Part shown: piece by piece, positions 43,765 through 53,022 of the stretch
How positions within the stretch are numbered: the stretch's first letter is position 1
Layout: every line of letters begins with the position of its first letter
Origin: Brevibacillus laterosporus LMG 15441
GTDB taxonomy: Bacteria > Bacillota > Bacilli > Brevibacillales > Brevibacillaceae
Reading direction: 5' to 3'
NCBI RefSeq assembly: GCF_000219535.2
Contig: NZ_CP007806.1
Coordinates: 1,424,501-1,488,500 of the forward strand
Length of the DNA: 64,000 nucleotides
The notes under the pieces: model-generated
The model's input: the letters and a program-made list of their open reading frames with translations, nothing else
Databases searched by the model: none
What the model was told of the DNA's origin: nothing
Translations under genes and position numbers: made by a program

Positions 43765-45579
43765 ATGGATCGTCTGGAAAGGCAGAAAAAAATTCGCAAT
43801 TTCTCTATCATCGCTCATATTGACCATGGGAAATCTACCCTGGCAGACCGTATTCTTGAACTGACAGGAGCTTTGACTGCTCGTGAGATGGAAGCGCAGT
43901 TCCTTGATACGATGGATTTGGAAAGAGAGCGTGGCATTACGATTAAATTAAACGCTGTTCGCCTGAACTATAAAGCAGACGATGGCGAGGAGTATATTCT
44001 TCACTTGATCGACACACCAGGACACGTCGACTTCACCTATGAAGTATCACGTAGTTTGGCGGCTTGTGAAGGAGCGCTGCTAGTCGTGGATGCAGCGCAA
44101 GGTATTGAAGCACAGACTCTAGCAAACGTGTACCTGGCTCTTGATAACAATCTGGAAATCATTCCAATCATTAATAAGATTGATTTGCCAAGTGCGGAAC
44201 CGGATCGTGTGAAACAAGAGGTAGAGGACGTTATCGGTCTAGATACGAGCGACGCTGTTCTTACTTCTGCAAAATCGGGAATTGGTATTAAAGATGTGCT
44301 GGAAGCTGTGGTACAAAAAGTACCGGCTCCAACAGGAGACCCTGAGGCTCCATTGCAAGCCCTAATTTTTGACTCTTATTTTGATGCGTATCGAGGTGTT
44401 ATTGCTTCTGTGCGTATCGTCAATGGTACCTTGAAAAAAGGTATGAAAATTAAGATGATGGCAACCAACAAGACGTTTGAGGTTACGGAAGTAGGTACCT
44501 CTACGCCTCGTCAGACTCCAGTGGATGAATTGACGGTGGGGGATGTAGGATACGTAGCCGCTTCTATTAAGACCGTTGGGGATACTAGAGTCGGTGATAC
44601 GATTACAGACGCCAGTCGTCCGGCTACGGAAGCACTGCCTGGTTATCGTAAAATTAATTCCATGGTATTTTGTGGATTATATCCAATTGATACCAGTGAT
44701 TACAACGATCTACGTGATGCTCTTGATAAATTGCAGCTTAATGATGCTTCTTTGCAATTTGAACCAGAAACATCGCAAGCGCTTGGATTCGGTTTCCGTT
44801 GTGGTTTCCTAGGACTTTTACACATGGAAATCATTCAGGAGCGTATTGAACGTGAATTCAATATTGATCTGATTACTACAGCGCCGAGTGTAATTTATCG
44901 CATTACACAAACCAATGGTGAGGTTATTGAAATTGATAACCCATCCAAAATGCCTGAGATACAAAAAATCGAGCTAATTGAAGAGCCATATGTAACCTCT
45001 ACCGTCATGGTGCCAAAGGATTATGTTGGAGATGTTATGCAGCTCTGCCAAGGCAAGCGCGGTGATTTCCTTGATATGCAATATCTAGGCGAAAATCGTG
45101 TTCAATTGAAATATGATATGCCATTGTCTGAGATCGTATATGATTTCTTCGATATGTTGAAATCAGGCACAAAAGGATATGCTTCCTTTGATTACGAAAT
45201 GGCAGGCTATAAACCATCTAAGCTAGTGAAAATGGATATTCTCCTAAATGGCGAGATTGTCGATGCCCTGTCCTTTATCGTACACACGGATACAGCTTAT
45301 CCTCGTGGCAAAGTGATTTGTGAGAAGCTAAGAAAATTAATTCCTCGTCAGCAATTTGAGGTGCCAATTCAAGCAGCTATCGGTCAAAAAATCGTAGCGC
45401 GTGAAACGATAAGCGCAATGCGTAAAAATGTATTGGCAAAATGTTACGGGGGGGATATTTCCCGTAAACGGAAGCTATTAGAGAAGCAAAAAGAAGGTAA
45501 AAAGCGCATGAAAGCGGTAGGTTCCGTAGAAGTGCCACAAGAAGCATTTATGGCTGTTTTACGTATGGATGATAAGTAA
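43765..45579 (+). CDS. lepA: Elongation factor 4 (LepA)
   Basis: 604 residues. The GTPase domain has G1 [11 protein letters not shown]3 DTPGHVDF and G4 NKIDLPSA. LepA-specific features are [10 protein letters not shown] and the C-terminal domain (CTD) with [18 protein letters not shown] and [18 protein letters not shown]. It is a ribosome-associated factor that can back-translocate or help assembly. ATG 43765 follows GGGAGGG. Confidence 0.97.
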   Translation: MDRLERQKKIRNFSIIAHIDHGKSTLADRILELTGALTAREMEAQFLDTMDLERERGITIKLNAVRLNYKADDGEEYILHLIDTPGHVDFTYEVSRSLAACEGALLVVDAAQGIEAQTLANVYLALDNNLEIIPIINKIDLPSAEPDRVKQEVEDVIGLDTSDAVLTSAKSGIGIKDVLEAVVQKVPAPTGDPEAPLQALIFDSYFDAYRGVIASVRIVNGTLKKGMKIKMMATNKTFEVTEVGTSTPRQTPVDELTVGDVGYVAASIKTVGDTRVGDTITDASRPATEALPGYRKINSMVFCGLYPIDTSDYNDLRDALDKLQLNDASLQFEPETSQALGFGFRCGFLGLLHMEIIQERIEREFNIDLITTAPSVIYRITQTNGEVIEIDNPSKMPEIQKIELIEEPYVTSTVMVPKDYVGDVMQLCQGKRGDFLDMQYLGENRVQLKYDMPLSEIVYDFFDMLKSGTKGYASFDYEMAGYKPSKLVKMDILLNGEIVDALSFIVHTDTAYPRGKVICEKLRKLIPRQQFEVPIQAAIGQKIVARETISAMRKNVLAKCYGGDISRKRKLLEKQKEGKKRMKAVGSVEVPQEAFMAVLRMDDK

Positions 45580-45631
45580 TAGCTGATAAATAAAGGGTTT
45601 TACGATTTGTGTTAATACCAAAAATTCACTT

Positions 45632-45678
45632 CCCCCACCCTATAGCCACCGAAGTGGTAAAATGGTGGGGGATTATTT
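45632..45678 (+). terminator. Probable terminator after lepA
   Basis: CCCCCACC (45632-45639) pairs with GGTGGGGG (45664-45671), with an inner CCAC/GTGG hairpin, followed by ATTATTTTA. Confidence 0.6.
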
Positions 45679-45693
45679 TAGCCTCATTCATGA

Positions 45694-46080
45694 TTCGTTC
45701 GAATATACGAAAGTCTATCGTGGTACGGATACAAACAGTATGTCATTCTAGGAACTGGATTAGATACCTTTTGTTTCCTATACCCAGAATTAAACGACAG
45801 CTCAGAAATATTTGAAGTTGATTATGCAGACGACAAACTTTTTGAAGAAAAAGGAATGTCTAATAGAGTTCAAAATATGGTTCAAATGGCTTCAGCTAGT
45901 GGTGAGCCAATGAAATCATGTTTTTCTTATGATGAAATGGAGAAAATGTTAGAAAACTCAGGTTTTCTCATTTATGAACATTTATCACCAGTTACTATTA
46001 ATAATCAATTTTTTCGTAATCGTACAGACTATTTGTCTGCATTCGAAACGATTCATTACATCCATGCTGTAAAAAAATAA
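45694..46080 (+). pseudogene. Remnant of a leucine-carboxymethyltransferase-like SAM methyltransferase
   Basis: A stop-free frame from 45694 to the TAA at 46080. It starts without a start codon as ...YGYKQYVILGTGLDTFCFLY, the SAM motif I of the LCMT/Ppm1-like family, then IFEVDYADDKLFEEKG. It jumps after about 20 residues to the family's C-terminal part (SCFSYDEMEKMLENSGFLIYE and LSAFETIHYIHAVKK). The middle of the domain (roughly 100 or more residues) and the N-terminus are missing, so it is a deleted remnant. Confidence 0.65.
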
Positions 46081-46176
46081 TATTTCAGTTAATAACAGAC
46101 TGACCTCTCAATCTTCCCTATGATTGATCGGGTAATCAAAACGCTCAAAAAAACCACAATAAATTAAAGATTTCAA

Positions 46177-46199
46177 AAAAACGCCACTTACAGCGTTTT
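46177..46199. terminator. Hairpin after the methyltransferase remnant
   Basis: AAAACGC (46177-46183) pairs with GCGTTTT (46193-46199). A weak terminator in either direction. Confidence 0.5.
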
Positions 46200-46406
46200 A
46201 ATCAATGCCCAGGATCATCTCTGTTTGTTTTTATGTTATTAATTTGCGAAGATGATAACCCATGTTTTGAAGAAATGATTTCCATAGAATGAAGATCAAA
46301 ACTTGAGGGACATCAAGTTAATTCGGGAAGAGTACAAAGTCCTCGTTGCTGAATTTTTGTAGCGCAACTTGAAAAACCTGCAAAAAGTTAAACCTTCTCT
46401 CAATTT
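46200..46406. other. Sequence without recognised features between remnants
   Basis: AT-rich, no open frame or repeat that I can name. It lies between the methyltransferase remnant and the IS3-type scar. Confidence 0.35.
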
Positions 46407-46548
46407 GGTCAAGCCCCTGTTTTGTAGACTGTAAGGAAAGCTCTGGCAGTTAGGTAGTTAACTGACGTCTAAATTCACTAGGCGTCAGTTTATTTAGCTT
46501 CAAACGATTAGATTTCATGCGATTAAATGTAATTAAATGCAATGAACC
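46407..46548 (-). mobile_element. IS3-family transposase OrfB C-terminal remnant with right end
   Basis: On the minus strand the frame 46548-46450 ends ...RLKLNKLTPSEFRRQLTT and stop, the usual C-terminus of IS3/IS150-type OrfB (LKLNKLTPxEYRxQL). About 40 bases downstream, TTGGTCAAGCCCCTG near 46404-46420 looks like the element's terminal repeat. Only about 30 codons survive, and the catalytic DDE region is gone. Confidence 0.5.
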
Positions 46549-46570
46549 CTTGATACTTTTGGCATGTAAA

Positions 46571-46594
46571 TAAAAAAGCACCCTACACGGGTGC
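46571..46594 (-). terminator. Terminator after the ExsC-like gene (minus strand)
   Basis: GCACCC (46578-46583) pairs with GGGTGC (46589-46594); on the minus strand it runs into TTTTTTATTT. Confidence 0.85.
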
Positions 46595-46606
46595 GAAAAA
46601 TCCAAA

Positions 46607-47035
46607 TTAATGCCTCGTCTGTATAGCTAGCCCACTAAAAGAAATGGGGCCAACTACATCCGCTCTAGTATCTGGAGCCAGGTTTTCTGCAGTCAAACTG
46701 TAAACATGACAACCCGATCTTACATTACTATCAATCGCCTGAAATGTAACGACATAGTCTTGTTCAGAATCAGTTGACTCAATACCTACTAGTGTATTAA
46801 AAATCTCTATTCCGTCACGGAAGATTCTAAAAAGGATCTGAGAGATATTAGTAATGCCCCGAACACCAACAGTTGCTACTAATTCCACGCGATTAGGCAC
46901 AGCACAGGAATGGGGTATTCTAATTTTAATGTTTGCTAAGTCAGTTCTATTTGGCGTGCTATTGATAGTAAATGACTGTGCTACGTCGAAACGATCAAGT
47001 GGCTGAGTTGCATTATAATCGAGAATACGTACCAT
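46607..47035 (-). CDS. ExsC-like exosporium/spore-surface protein (putative)
   Basis: 142 residues, mostly beta, no signal peptide. It has the opening VRILDYNATQPLDRFDVAQ and the body ILFRIFRDGIEIFNTLVGIE, VTFQAIDSNVRSGCHVYSL and GPISFSGLAIQTR. This matches my recollection of exosporium protein C (ExsC)-type jelly-roll proteins of Bacillus and Brevibacillus spores; the assignment is from memory, not a search. ATG 47035 follows GGAGGTG by six bases. CATATTTTA upstream fits a late mother-cell (SigK) -10. It has its own terminator and stands alone between two transposon remnants. Confidence 0.6.
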   Translation of the reverse strand: MVRILDYNATQPLDRFDVAQSFTINSTPNRTDLANIKIRIPHSCAVPNRVELVATVGVRGITNISQILFRIFRDGIEIFNTLVGIESTDSEQDYVVTFQAIDSNVRSGCHVYSLTAENLAPDTRADVVGPISFSGLAIQTRH

Positions 47036-47062
47036 AAAAATCACCTCCTCACATCTGCTAGT

Positions 47063-47071
47063 TAAAATATG
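47063..47071 (-). promoter_or_regulatory. Possible SigK -10 element of the ExsC-like gene
   Basis: Minus-strand CATATTTTA fits CATANNNTA, the SigK -10, at the right distance from GGAGGTG and ATG 47035. No convincing -35 (AC) is seen. Confidence 0.35.
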
Positions 47072-47227
47072 TTGGACAGGAGGGATTTGCTTGGACATCG
47101 GTAAAAGTTCCGCAAACGGCAAGTCCCGGAACAAAGATAACATCGTTAATCCGTAATGAATTCCTTGGAATCATTCATCGATCTATCTCTCAAAAGTTCC
47201 TAAAAAGTAAAAAGCCCTCTAAAATTG

Positions 47228-47474
47228 GGTTGACCCCATAATGTGTGAGACGAAGGCAATTGAGCTTAGACTAGCAGGTGTTCCAGTAAAAGAAGTTATG
47301 GAGGAGTTACATATACGGAACTATGCTCAATTACAAGTAAGGATGAAATGGTATCGTGAAAGAGAACTTCACCGCTTAGAACAGCCTGTTCTATATCAAT
47401 CATATGGTTACGGCAAAAGTTGCAAAGCAAGAAGGGGAAACAAGAACATCTCTACGTATGTATGCAAAAATTAG
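47228..47474 (+). mobile_element. IS3-family left end with truncated OrfA
   Basis: The terminal-repeat-like TTGGGTTGACCCCATAATG (from about 47228) precedes a frame at 47241-47474. It reads AIELRLAGVPVKEVMEELHI, MKWYRERELHRLEQPV and YGYGKS: the helix-turn-helix OrfA of IS3/IS150-type elements. After about 60 residues the frame diverges (SCKARRGNKN...) and stops, and no orfB follows, so it is dead. It faces the same way as the scar at 46407 when both are read inward. Confidence 0.6.
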
Positions 47475-47851
47475 CAAGTATCCAAATATACACGGCCCTT
47501 TATTATCGTAGACTTTAGTTATTATATTGTTTCTATTATAATAAGCCCCTTTGTTGAATAGATTTTCTTACATCTACCTATCGTGACCCCCGTCATACTT
47601 AGAGGATGAAGGCGAGTTGACGTGATAGATAAGAATACATTATGATGTTCTAGCAACCCTAAAACATTGCTTTATCAATGTTTGTAGGTTAAACAGAATA
47701 CAGTTTTGATACAGGTAAATGCTCTATGGCAACGAAAAGCATGAAGGCTGTTCTATGCATAGTTGATATCTTAGAGTCGTGGCCTGACACCATTATGGCT
47801 GTCAGGTCTTCGCTTTGTTAGGCCCAATTTCGTAAACAAGGAGGGGTAGAG
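47475..47851. other. Intergenic stretch upstream of hemW
   Basis: No gene seen. It contains a nested stem-loop at 47578-47628 (CTATC/GATAG outside, CGTCA/TGACG inside) and a second hairpin CCTGACA (47783-47789) with TGTCAGG (47800-47806), without a T run. The nested one could be an end of another mobile element or a structured RNA; I cannot tell. Confidence 0.4.
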
Positions 47852-48997
47852 ATGTCCCCAAATGCTGTATATATCCACATCCCTTTTTGTACTAATAAAT
47901 GTTACTATTGTGATTTTAATTCTTTTGTTACCAATAATCCTCAGTTGGTCTGGGATTACTTAGAAGCTTTACGCCGGGAAATGACGTTAACGTTCCAGCA
48001 AAATCCTCCTGAAAAGATAGAGACAATCTTTGTTGGGGGAGGCACTCCAACGTATTTAGATCAGGAGCAAATGGCGCTATTTTTGCATATGATAAATGAA
48101 AATCTGGCTCCTTATTTTAGTGCTGATCTGGAATGGACCATGGAAGCAAATCCAGGTACTACTGATCTGAAGAAACTGAGGCTGATGAGGTCATCTGGAG
48201 TAAATCGAATTAGTTTTGGTGTCCAATCATTCCAAAGTGATTTATTAAAACGGATTGGCCGTATTCATGATGTAGATGAGGTTTATCAAAGTGTGAATAA
48301 TGCGATTCAAGCTGGGTTTGACAACATCTCAATTGATTTAATGTTTGGTCTGCCGGATCAGACCATGGAGATGTTTGCTCAAAGCTTGCAAAAAGCCATG
48401 GAACTACCAATCACGCACTTATCCTCCTACGGTTTAAAAGTAGAGGAGAATACCTTATTTCATACTCTGTATCAAAAAGATCAATTACCACTACCGACAG
48501 AGGACACTGAGCTAGAGATGTATCTTCTTTTAATAGAAACACTTGAGAAAAACGGGATGTCCATGTACGAGATTAGTAATTTTGCCAAGCCGGGTAAACA
48601 GAGCAAGCATAATAAGACCTATTGGTTAAACCAGGATTATTATGGTATTGGGGCTGGAGCGCATGGATATATAAATGGAAAAAGACATGTTAATGCCGGT
48701 CCGCTAGCTGTGTACACACGAATGGCGATGGAAGGCTCTCCGCGTGTAGAGGAATTTGAGGTAACGCAGAAGGAAGCAATGGAGGAGCAAATGATTCTGG
48801 GCTTACGTTTGCGTGAAGGAGTAGATATGGAGAGCTTTGCTAATCGCTTTGGTCGAACCGTCCAAGAAGAATTTGGAGAAACATTACAGCAGGAACTTCA
48901 AAAGGGAATGATAGAAATCGTAGACCAGCATGTACGTCTAACACCAAAGGGCTTACCACTTGGCAACGAAGTGTTTGCTGCTTTTTTACACGTATAG
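47852..48997 (+). CDS. hemW: Radical SAM heme chaperone HemW
   Basis: 381 residues. The radical SAM cluster motif is CTNKCYYCDF (C13, C17, C20), followed by FVGGGTPTYL, EANPGT, SFGVQSF and the HemW C-terminal domain. Close to coproporphyrinogen dehydrogenase but shorter and lacking its extra N-terminal part. HemW delivers heme to respiratory enzymes rather than making it. ATG 47852 follows AAGGAGGGG. Confidence 0.93.
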   Translation: MSPNAVYIHIPFCTNKCYYCDFNSFVTNNPQLVWDYLEALRREMTLTFQQNPPEKIETIFVGGGTPTYLDQEQMALFLHMINENLAPYFSADLEWTMEANPGTTDLKKLRLMRSSGVNRISFGVQSFQSDLLKRIGRIHDVDEVYQSVNNAIQAGFDNISIDLMFGLPDQTMEMFAQSLQKAMELPITHLSSYGLKVEENTLFHTLYQKDQLPLPTEDTELEMYLLLIETLEKNGMSMYEISNFAKPGKQSKHNKTYWLNQDYYGIGAGAHGYINGKRHVNAGPLAVYTRMAMEGSPRVEEFEVTQKEAMEEQMILGLRLREGVDMESFANRFGRTVQEEFGETLQQELQKGMIEIVDQHVRLTPKGLPLGNEVFAAFLHV

Positions 48998-49066
48998 ATG
49001 GAATATCATATGAATGAAGTAGGAAGAGAAGAGACAAGGTATCAAATTTTAGAAAATGACATCAGG

Positions 49067-49108
49067 AAGCACTTTTATGCGGAGAAACCCGAAAAAAGTG
49101 CTTTTTTT
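49067..49108 (+). terminator. Terminator after hemW
   Basis: AAGCACTTTT (49067-49076) pairs with AAAAGTGCTT (49094-49103), then TTTTT. Confidence 0.88.
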
Positions 49109-49142
49109 CTCCTATTTTTTTGCATTTTTCATAGGAGAGAAG

Positions 49143-49176
49143 TTGACAAATCATCTGTCACTTGATAAGTTAATAG
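49143..49176 (+). promoter_or_regulatory. SigA promoter of the hrcA operon
   Basis: TTGACA at 49143-49148; the -10 is likely TAAGTT (49166-49171, 17-base spacer) or the overlapping TTAATA. CIRCE lies just downstream, as in other class I heat-shock operons. Confidence 0.6.
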
Positions 49177-49182
49177 TATCCG

Positions 49183-49209
49183 TTAGCACTCGCTTGATCT
49201 GAGTGCTAA
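49183..49209 (+). promoter_or_regulatory. CIRCE operator (HrcA binding site)
   Basis: TTAGCACTC, a nine-base spacer, then GAGTGCTAA: a perfect CIRCE palindrome. HrcA bound here represses hrcA-grpE-dnaK-dnaJ until heat or unfolded protein titrates the GroE system. Confidence 0.97.
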
Positions 49210-49272
49210 CAAAACCAAACCAGAAGTTGCCAATCGACATAGCCAAACATGTTAGAAGGAGGGCGTTTAGAT

Positions 49273-50331
49273 ATGCTAACGGAGCGACAAAAGCTTATTT
49301 TGCAAGCTATTATTGAAAATTATATTCATTCGGCAGAACCCGTTGGCTCCAGAACCATTTCAAAACGGCCTGAAATCACCTTCAGTTCGGCTACGATCCG
49401 CAATGAAATGTCTGATTTGGAGGATTTGGGTTATTTGGAGCAGCCGCATACCTCTGCGGGACGTGTTCCTTCCACGAAAGGCTATCGCTTCTACGTGGAC
49501 CACATAGTGGAGCCTAATTTGTTGAAGAATAATGTAGATGTAAGCACTTGGAAGCAAATGTTTGCTGATCGGATCTTGCATTTTGAAAATGCCGTGGAAC
49601 AGACAGCATCGGTCTTATCCCAATTGACTAACTATACGGCAGTTGTTCTTGGACCAGAAATCTTTGAACATCGCTTGAAACATCTGCAAATTATCCCTTT
49701 GAGTGACACACAAGCTGTAGCGATTATTGTAACTCAAACAGGGCGTGTAGAAAATAAGCGTATTGATTTGCCGACGGGACTATCACCGAGCGATATGGAG
49801 AAATTGGTTAATGTTTTAAACACAAGATTGCAAGATACACCATTATGGCAATTGCGCCAACGCTTGTATCAAGAAGTATCTGATGAGTTGAAGCGTCATG
49901 TGAATCATTATGAAGAGATGCTAACTATGATTAGTAATGCTATTGAAAGTGATTCATCTGATCGTTTGTTGCTGCGAGGAACTACTAAGTTCATGGAGCA
50001 GCCAGAGTTTCAGGATGTAGAAAAAGTCAAAGAGATTTTAGAGCTGTTTGAACGCAGTGACCAAATGACGCATCTGTTCGAAACCAATGAGAAGGGATTG
50101 CAGATACGCATTGGTCATGAAAATCATCTTGATGCCATGAAGAATTGTAGCATCGTTACGACCAATTATTCCTTTAACGGTAAGCCTGTAGGTACTATTG
50201 GTATACTTGGACCTACGCGTATGGAGTATGGTAAAGTGATTGCTGTCCTGGATTTCATTGCTTTGGGATTGTCGCGGATGTTAACTGCACAGATAGAAGG
50301 ACGATCTTCAGAGGAGCAAGAGGATTCATGA
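49273..50331 (+). CDS. hrcA: Heat-inducible transcription repressor HrcA
   Basis: 352 residues. The N-terminal winged helix has TERQKLILQAIIENYI and SSATIRNEMSDLEDLGYL. The GAF-like C-terminal part ends with TIGILGPTRMEYGKVIAVLD. It binds the CIRCE upstream of itself, closing a feedback loop. ATG 49273 lies nine bases after AAGGAGGG; upstream in-frame codons would put the ribosome binding site inside the gene. Confidence 0.96.
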   Translation: MLTERQKLILQAIIENYIHSAEPVGSRTISKRPEITFSSATIRNEMSDLEDLGYLEQPHTSAGRVPSTKGYRFYVDHIVEPNLLKNNVDVSTWKQMFADRILHFENAVEQTASVLSQLTNYTAVVLGPEIFEHRLKHLQIIPLSDTQAVAIIVTQTGRVENKRIDLPTGLSPSDMEKLVNVLNTRLQDTPLWQLRQRLYQEVSDELKRHVNHYEEMLTMISNAIESDSSDRLLLRGTTKFMEQPEFQDVEKVKEILELFERSDQMTHLFETNEKGLQIRIGHENHLDAMKNCSIVTTNYSFNGKPVGTIGILGPTRMEYGKVIAVLDFIALGLSRMLTAQIEGRSSEEQEDS

Positions 50332-50401
50332 CGAACAAGGCGGGCGGGTTACAGTTGCTCGCTTACATAGATTATTAGTCACACAAGAGGAGGTAATCAG
50401 A

Positions 50402-50968
50402 TTGAGCGAAGAGAAAGCAAAGGTTGAACTTGAGCAAGAAGAAATGGCTCAAGACCAAGCTGAGCAAAATGAGCAAGCTGAAACTGAGGCAACAGAAACA
50501 GGTGAAACAACTGACCTAGCAATGGAAGTGGAGCGTCTTCAGGCTCAATTGCAAGAGCAAGAAAACCGTTTGCTACGCAACTTGGCAGATATGGATAATA
50601 TGCGTCGTCGCTCACGTAAAGAGCAAGAGGATTTACAAAAATATGCCTCTCAAAAGGTAGTGGAATCCTTACTGCCAGCGCTTGATAACTTTGAACGCGC
50701 TCTTGCTGTTGATCCTAATACTGCTACTACTGAAAGTATTTTACAAGGGGTGCAAATGGTGTACCGCCAGGTAATGCAGGTATTCGAGCAAGAAGGCCTA
50801 CAAGCTATTGAATCAGTTGGTCATGCGTTTGATCCACATGTACATCAGGCTGTGATGCAAGTGGAAGATTCTAAATACAAAGCAAATGTTGTCGTAGAAG
50901 AATTACAAAAGGGTTATCAATTCAAGGACCGTGTTATCCGTCCTGCAATGGTTAAAGTAAACGCGTAA
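50402..50968 (+). CDS. grpE: Nucleotide exchange factor GrpE
   Basis: 188 residues. An acidic Gln/Glu-rich N-terminus and long helix (VERLQAQLQEQENRLLRNLADMDNMRRRS) are followed by the beta-wing FDPHVHQAVMQVEDSKYKAN. GrpE releases ADP from DnaK. The start is TTG 50402 after GAGGAGGTAA. dnaK follows within 62 bases. Confidence 0.96.
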   Translation: MSEEKAKVELEQEEMAQDQAEQNEQAETEATETGETTDLAMEVERLQAQLQEQENRLLRNLADMDNMRRRSRKEQEDLQKYASQKVVESLLPALDNFERALAVDPNTATTESILQGVQMVYRQVMQVFEQEGLQAIESVGHAFDPHVHQAVMQVEDSKYKANVVVEELQKGYQFKDRVIRPAMVKVNA

Positions 50969-51030
50969 ATGAAGATGTTTTAGCCCAAGAATCATTCACA
51001 TATTGTAGATAATCGAGGAGGAAAAGATTT

Positions 51031-52872
51031 ATGAGTCGTGTAATTGGTATTGACCTTGGTACAACTAACTCTTGTGTAGCGGTTATGGAAGGTAACGAGC
51101 CTATCGTTATTGCCAATGCTGAAGGAAACCGTACAACACCTTCTGTAGTTGCTTTCAAAAACGGAGAGCGCATTGTTGGTGAAACAGCAAAACGCCAAGC
51201 AATTACAAACGCTGATAATACGGTTATCTCCATCAAACGTTGGATGGGTACAAACCATAAAGAAACATTAGAAGGTAAAGATTATACACCTCAAGAGGTT
51301 TCCGCAATGATTCTGCAAAAGCTTAAAGCAGATGCAGAATCATATCTAGGACAACCGGTGACTCAAGCAGTTATCACAGTTCCTGCTTATTTCAATGACA
51401 GCCAACGCCAAGCTACTAAAGATGCAGGACGCATCGCTGGTTTGGAAGTTTTGCGCATTGTCAACGAGCCTACAGCAGCGGCACTTGCTTATGGTTTAGA
51501 GAAAAATGAAGACCAAACAATCCTAGTTTATGACTTGGGCGGCGGTACATTCGACGTATCTATCCTTGAGTTGTCTGAAGGTTTCTTTGAAGTAAAAGCT
51601 ACTTCTGGAGATAACAAACTAGGTGGAGACGACTTTGACCAAGTGATCATGGATTATTTGGTAGCTGAATTTAAGAAAGAAAATGGCATTGACCTAGCTC
51701 AAGATCGCATGGCTATGCAACGTTTGAAAGATGCGGCTGAGAAAGCGAAAAAAGATTTGTCCGGCGTTGTTACTACAACGATCTCTTTACCGTTTATCAC
51801 AGCAGATGCTTCTGGTCCTAAGCATATGGAGATTAGTTTGTCCCGTGCGAAATTTGAAGAGATTTCTGCTGGTTTGGTAGAGCGTACTATGGGTCCTACT
51901 CGTCAAGCTCTATCCGATGCTGGTCTTTCTCCAAACCAAATTGACCGCGTTCTTCTTGTTGGTGGTTCTACTCGTATCCCAGCGGTACAAGAAGCAATCA
52001 AGAAATTCATTGGCCAAGAACCTCATAAAGGTGTAAACCCAGACGAAGTAGTAGCCCTTGGTGCTGCTGTTCAAGCGGGCGTGTTAACTGGTGATGTTAA
52101 AGACGTAGTACTTCTTGACGTAACACCACTTTCTCTTGGTATTGAAACATTGGGTGGAGTATTCACGAAGTTGATCGATCGCAACACAACGATCCCAACA
52201 AGTAAATCTCAAGTGTTCTCTACAGCAGCGGACAACCAAACAGCGGTTGATATCCATGTTCTGCAAGGGGAGCGTCAAATGGCAGCAGACAACAAAACGT
52301 TGGGCCGTTTCCAATTGAGTGATATCCCACCAGCACCACGTGGTGTTCCACAAGTAGAGGTTAGCTTCGACATTGATGCTAACGGTATCGTAAACGTTCG
52401 AGCTAAAGATTTGGGAACAGGTAAAGAACAAGCAATCACAATCACTTCTAACTCCGGTCTGTCTGACGAGGAAATCGACCGCATGGTAAAAGAAGCGGAA
52501 CTAAACTCCGAAGCAGATAAGAAACGCAAAGAAGAAGTAGAAATTCGCAACGAAGCAGATCAGTTAGTATTTACTACTGAGAAAACACTAAAAGACCTTG
52601 AAGGTAAAGTAGAGCAAGCTGAGATCGATAAAGCTAACGAAGCGAAGGATAAAACGAAAAAAGCTCTAGAAGGCGGTAACATCGACGAGATTAAAGCTGC
52701 GAAGGAAGAGCTTTCTGGAATCGTTCAACAATTGTCTGTTAAATTGTATGAGCAAGCAGCACAAGCACAACAAGCAGCTCAAAATGCGAACGGTGAAGGT
52801 GCAGATCAAGCAGGAAAAGACAACGTAGTAGATGCTGACTATGAAGTAGTTGACGAAGAAAAGAAACAATAA
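51031..52872 (+). CDS. dnaK: Molecular chaperone DnaK (Hsp70)
   Basis: 613 residues. The ATPase domain begins [15 protein letters not shown] and has [14 protein letters not shown] and [17 protein letters not shown]. The substrate domain has [14 protein letters not shown]. The tail is Gln/Ala-rich and ends [13 protein letters not shown]; the EExD-like end matches Gram-positive DnaK. It folds proteins with DnaJ and GrpE. Confidence 0.98.
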   Translation: MSRVIGIDLGTTNSCVAVMEGNEPIVIANAEGNRTTPSVVAFKNGERIVGETAKRQAITNADNTVISIKRWMGTNHKETLEGKDYTPQEVSAMILQKLKADAESYLGQPVTQAVITVPAYFNDSQRQATKDAGRIAGLEVLRIVNEPTAAALAYGLEKNEDQTILVYDLGGGTFDVSILELSEGFFEVKATSGDNKLGGDDFDQVIMDYLVAEFKKENGIDLAQDRMAMQRLKDAAEKAKKDLSGVVTTTISLPFITADASGPKHMEISLSRAKFEEISAGLVERTMGPTRQALSDAGLSPNQIDRVLLVGGSTRIPAVQEAIKKFIGQEPHKGVNPDEVVALGAAVQAGVLTGDVKDVVLLDVTPLSLGIETLGGVFTKLIDRNTTIPTSKSQVFSTAADNQTAVDIHVLQGERQMAADNKTLGRFQLSDIPPAPRGVPQVEVSFDIDANGIVNVRAKDLGTGKEQAITITSNSGLSDEEIDRMVKEAELNSEADKKRKEEVEIRNEADQLVFTTEKTLKDLEGKVEQAEIDKANEAKDKTKKALEGGNIDEIKAAKEELSGIVQQLSVKLYEQAAQAQQAAQNANGEGADQAGKDNVVDADYEVVDEEKKQ

Positions 52873-52893
52873 GAATAAATACAATGATTGTAA

Positions 52894-52936
52894 GAGGAGT
52901 CAAAGTCACACAATGTTGACTTTGACTCTTTTCCTT
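52894..52936 (+). terminator. Hairpin terminator between dnaK and dnaJ
   Basis: GAGTCAAAGTCA (52897-52908) pairs perfectly with TGACTTTGACTC (52917-52928), then TTTTCC. It would reduce dnaJ expression from the upstream promoter. Confidence 0.85.
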
Positions 52937-53022
52937 TATGGAATGGGGATTCTATTGAAGCTTGAAAGTATACATGCTAAGATTATCTTTGATTGTCTTG
53001 GATACGGGAGTGATAGACAAGT

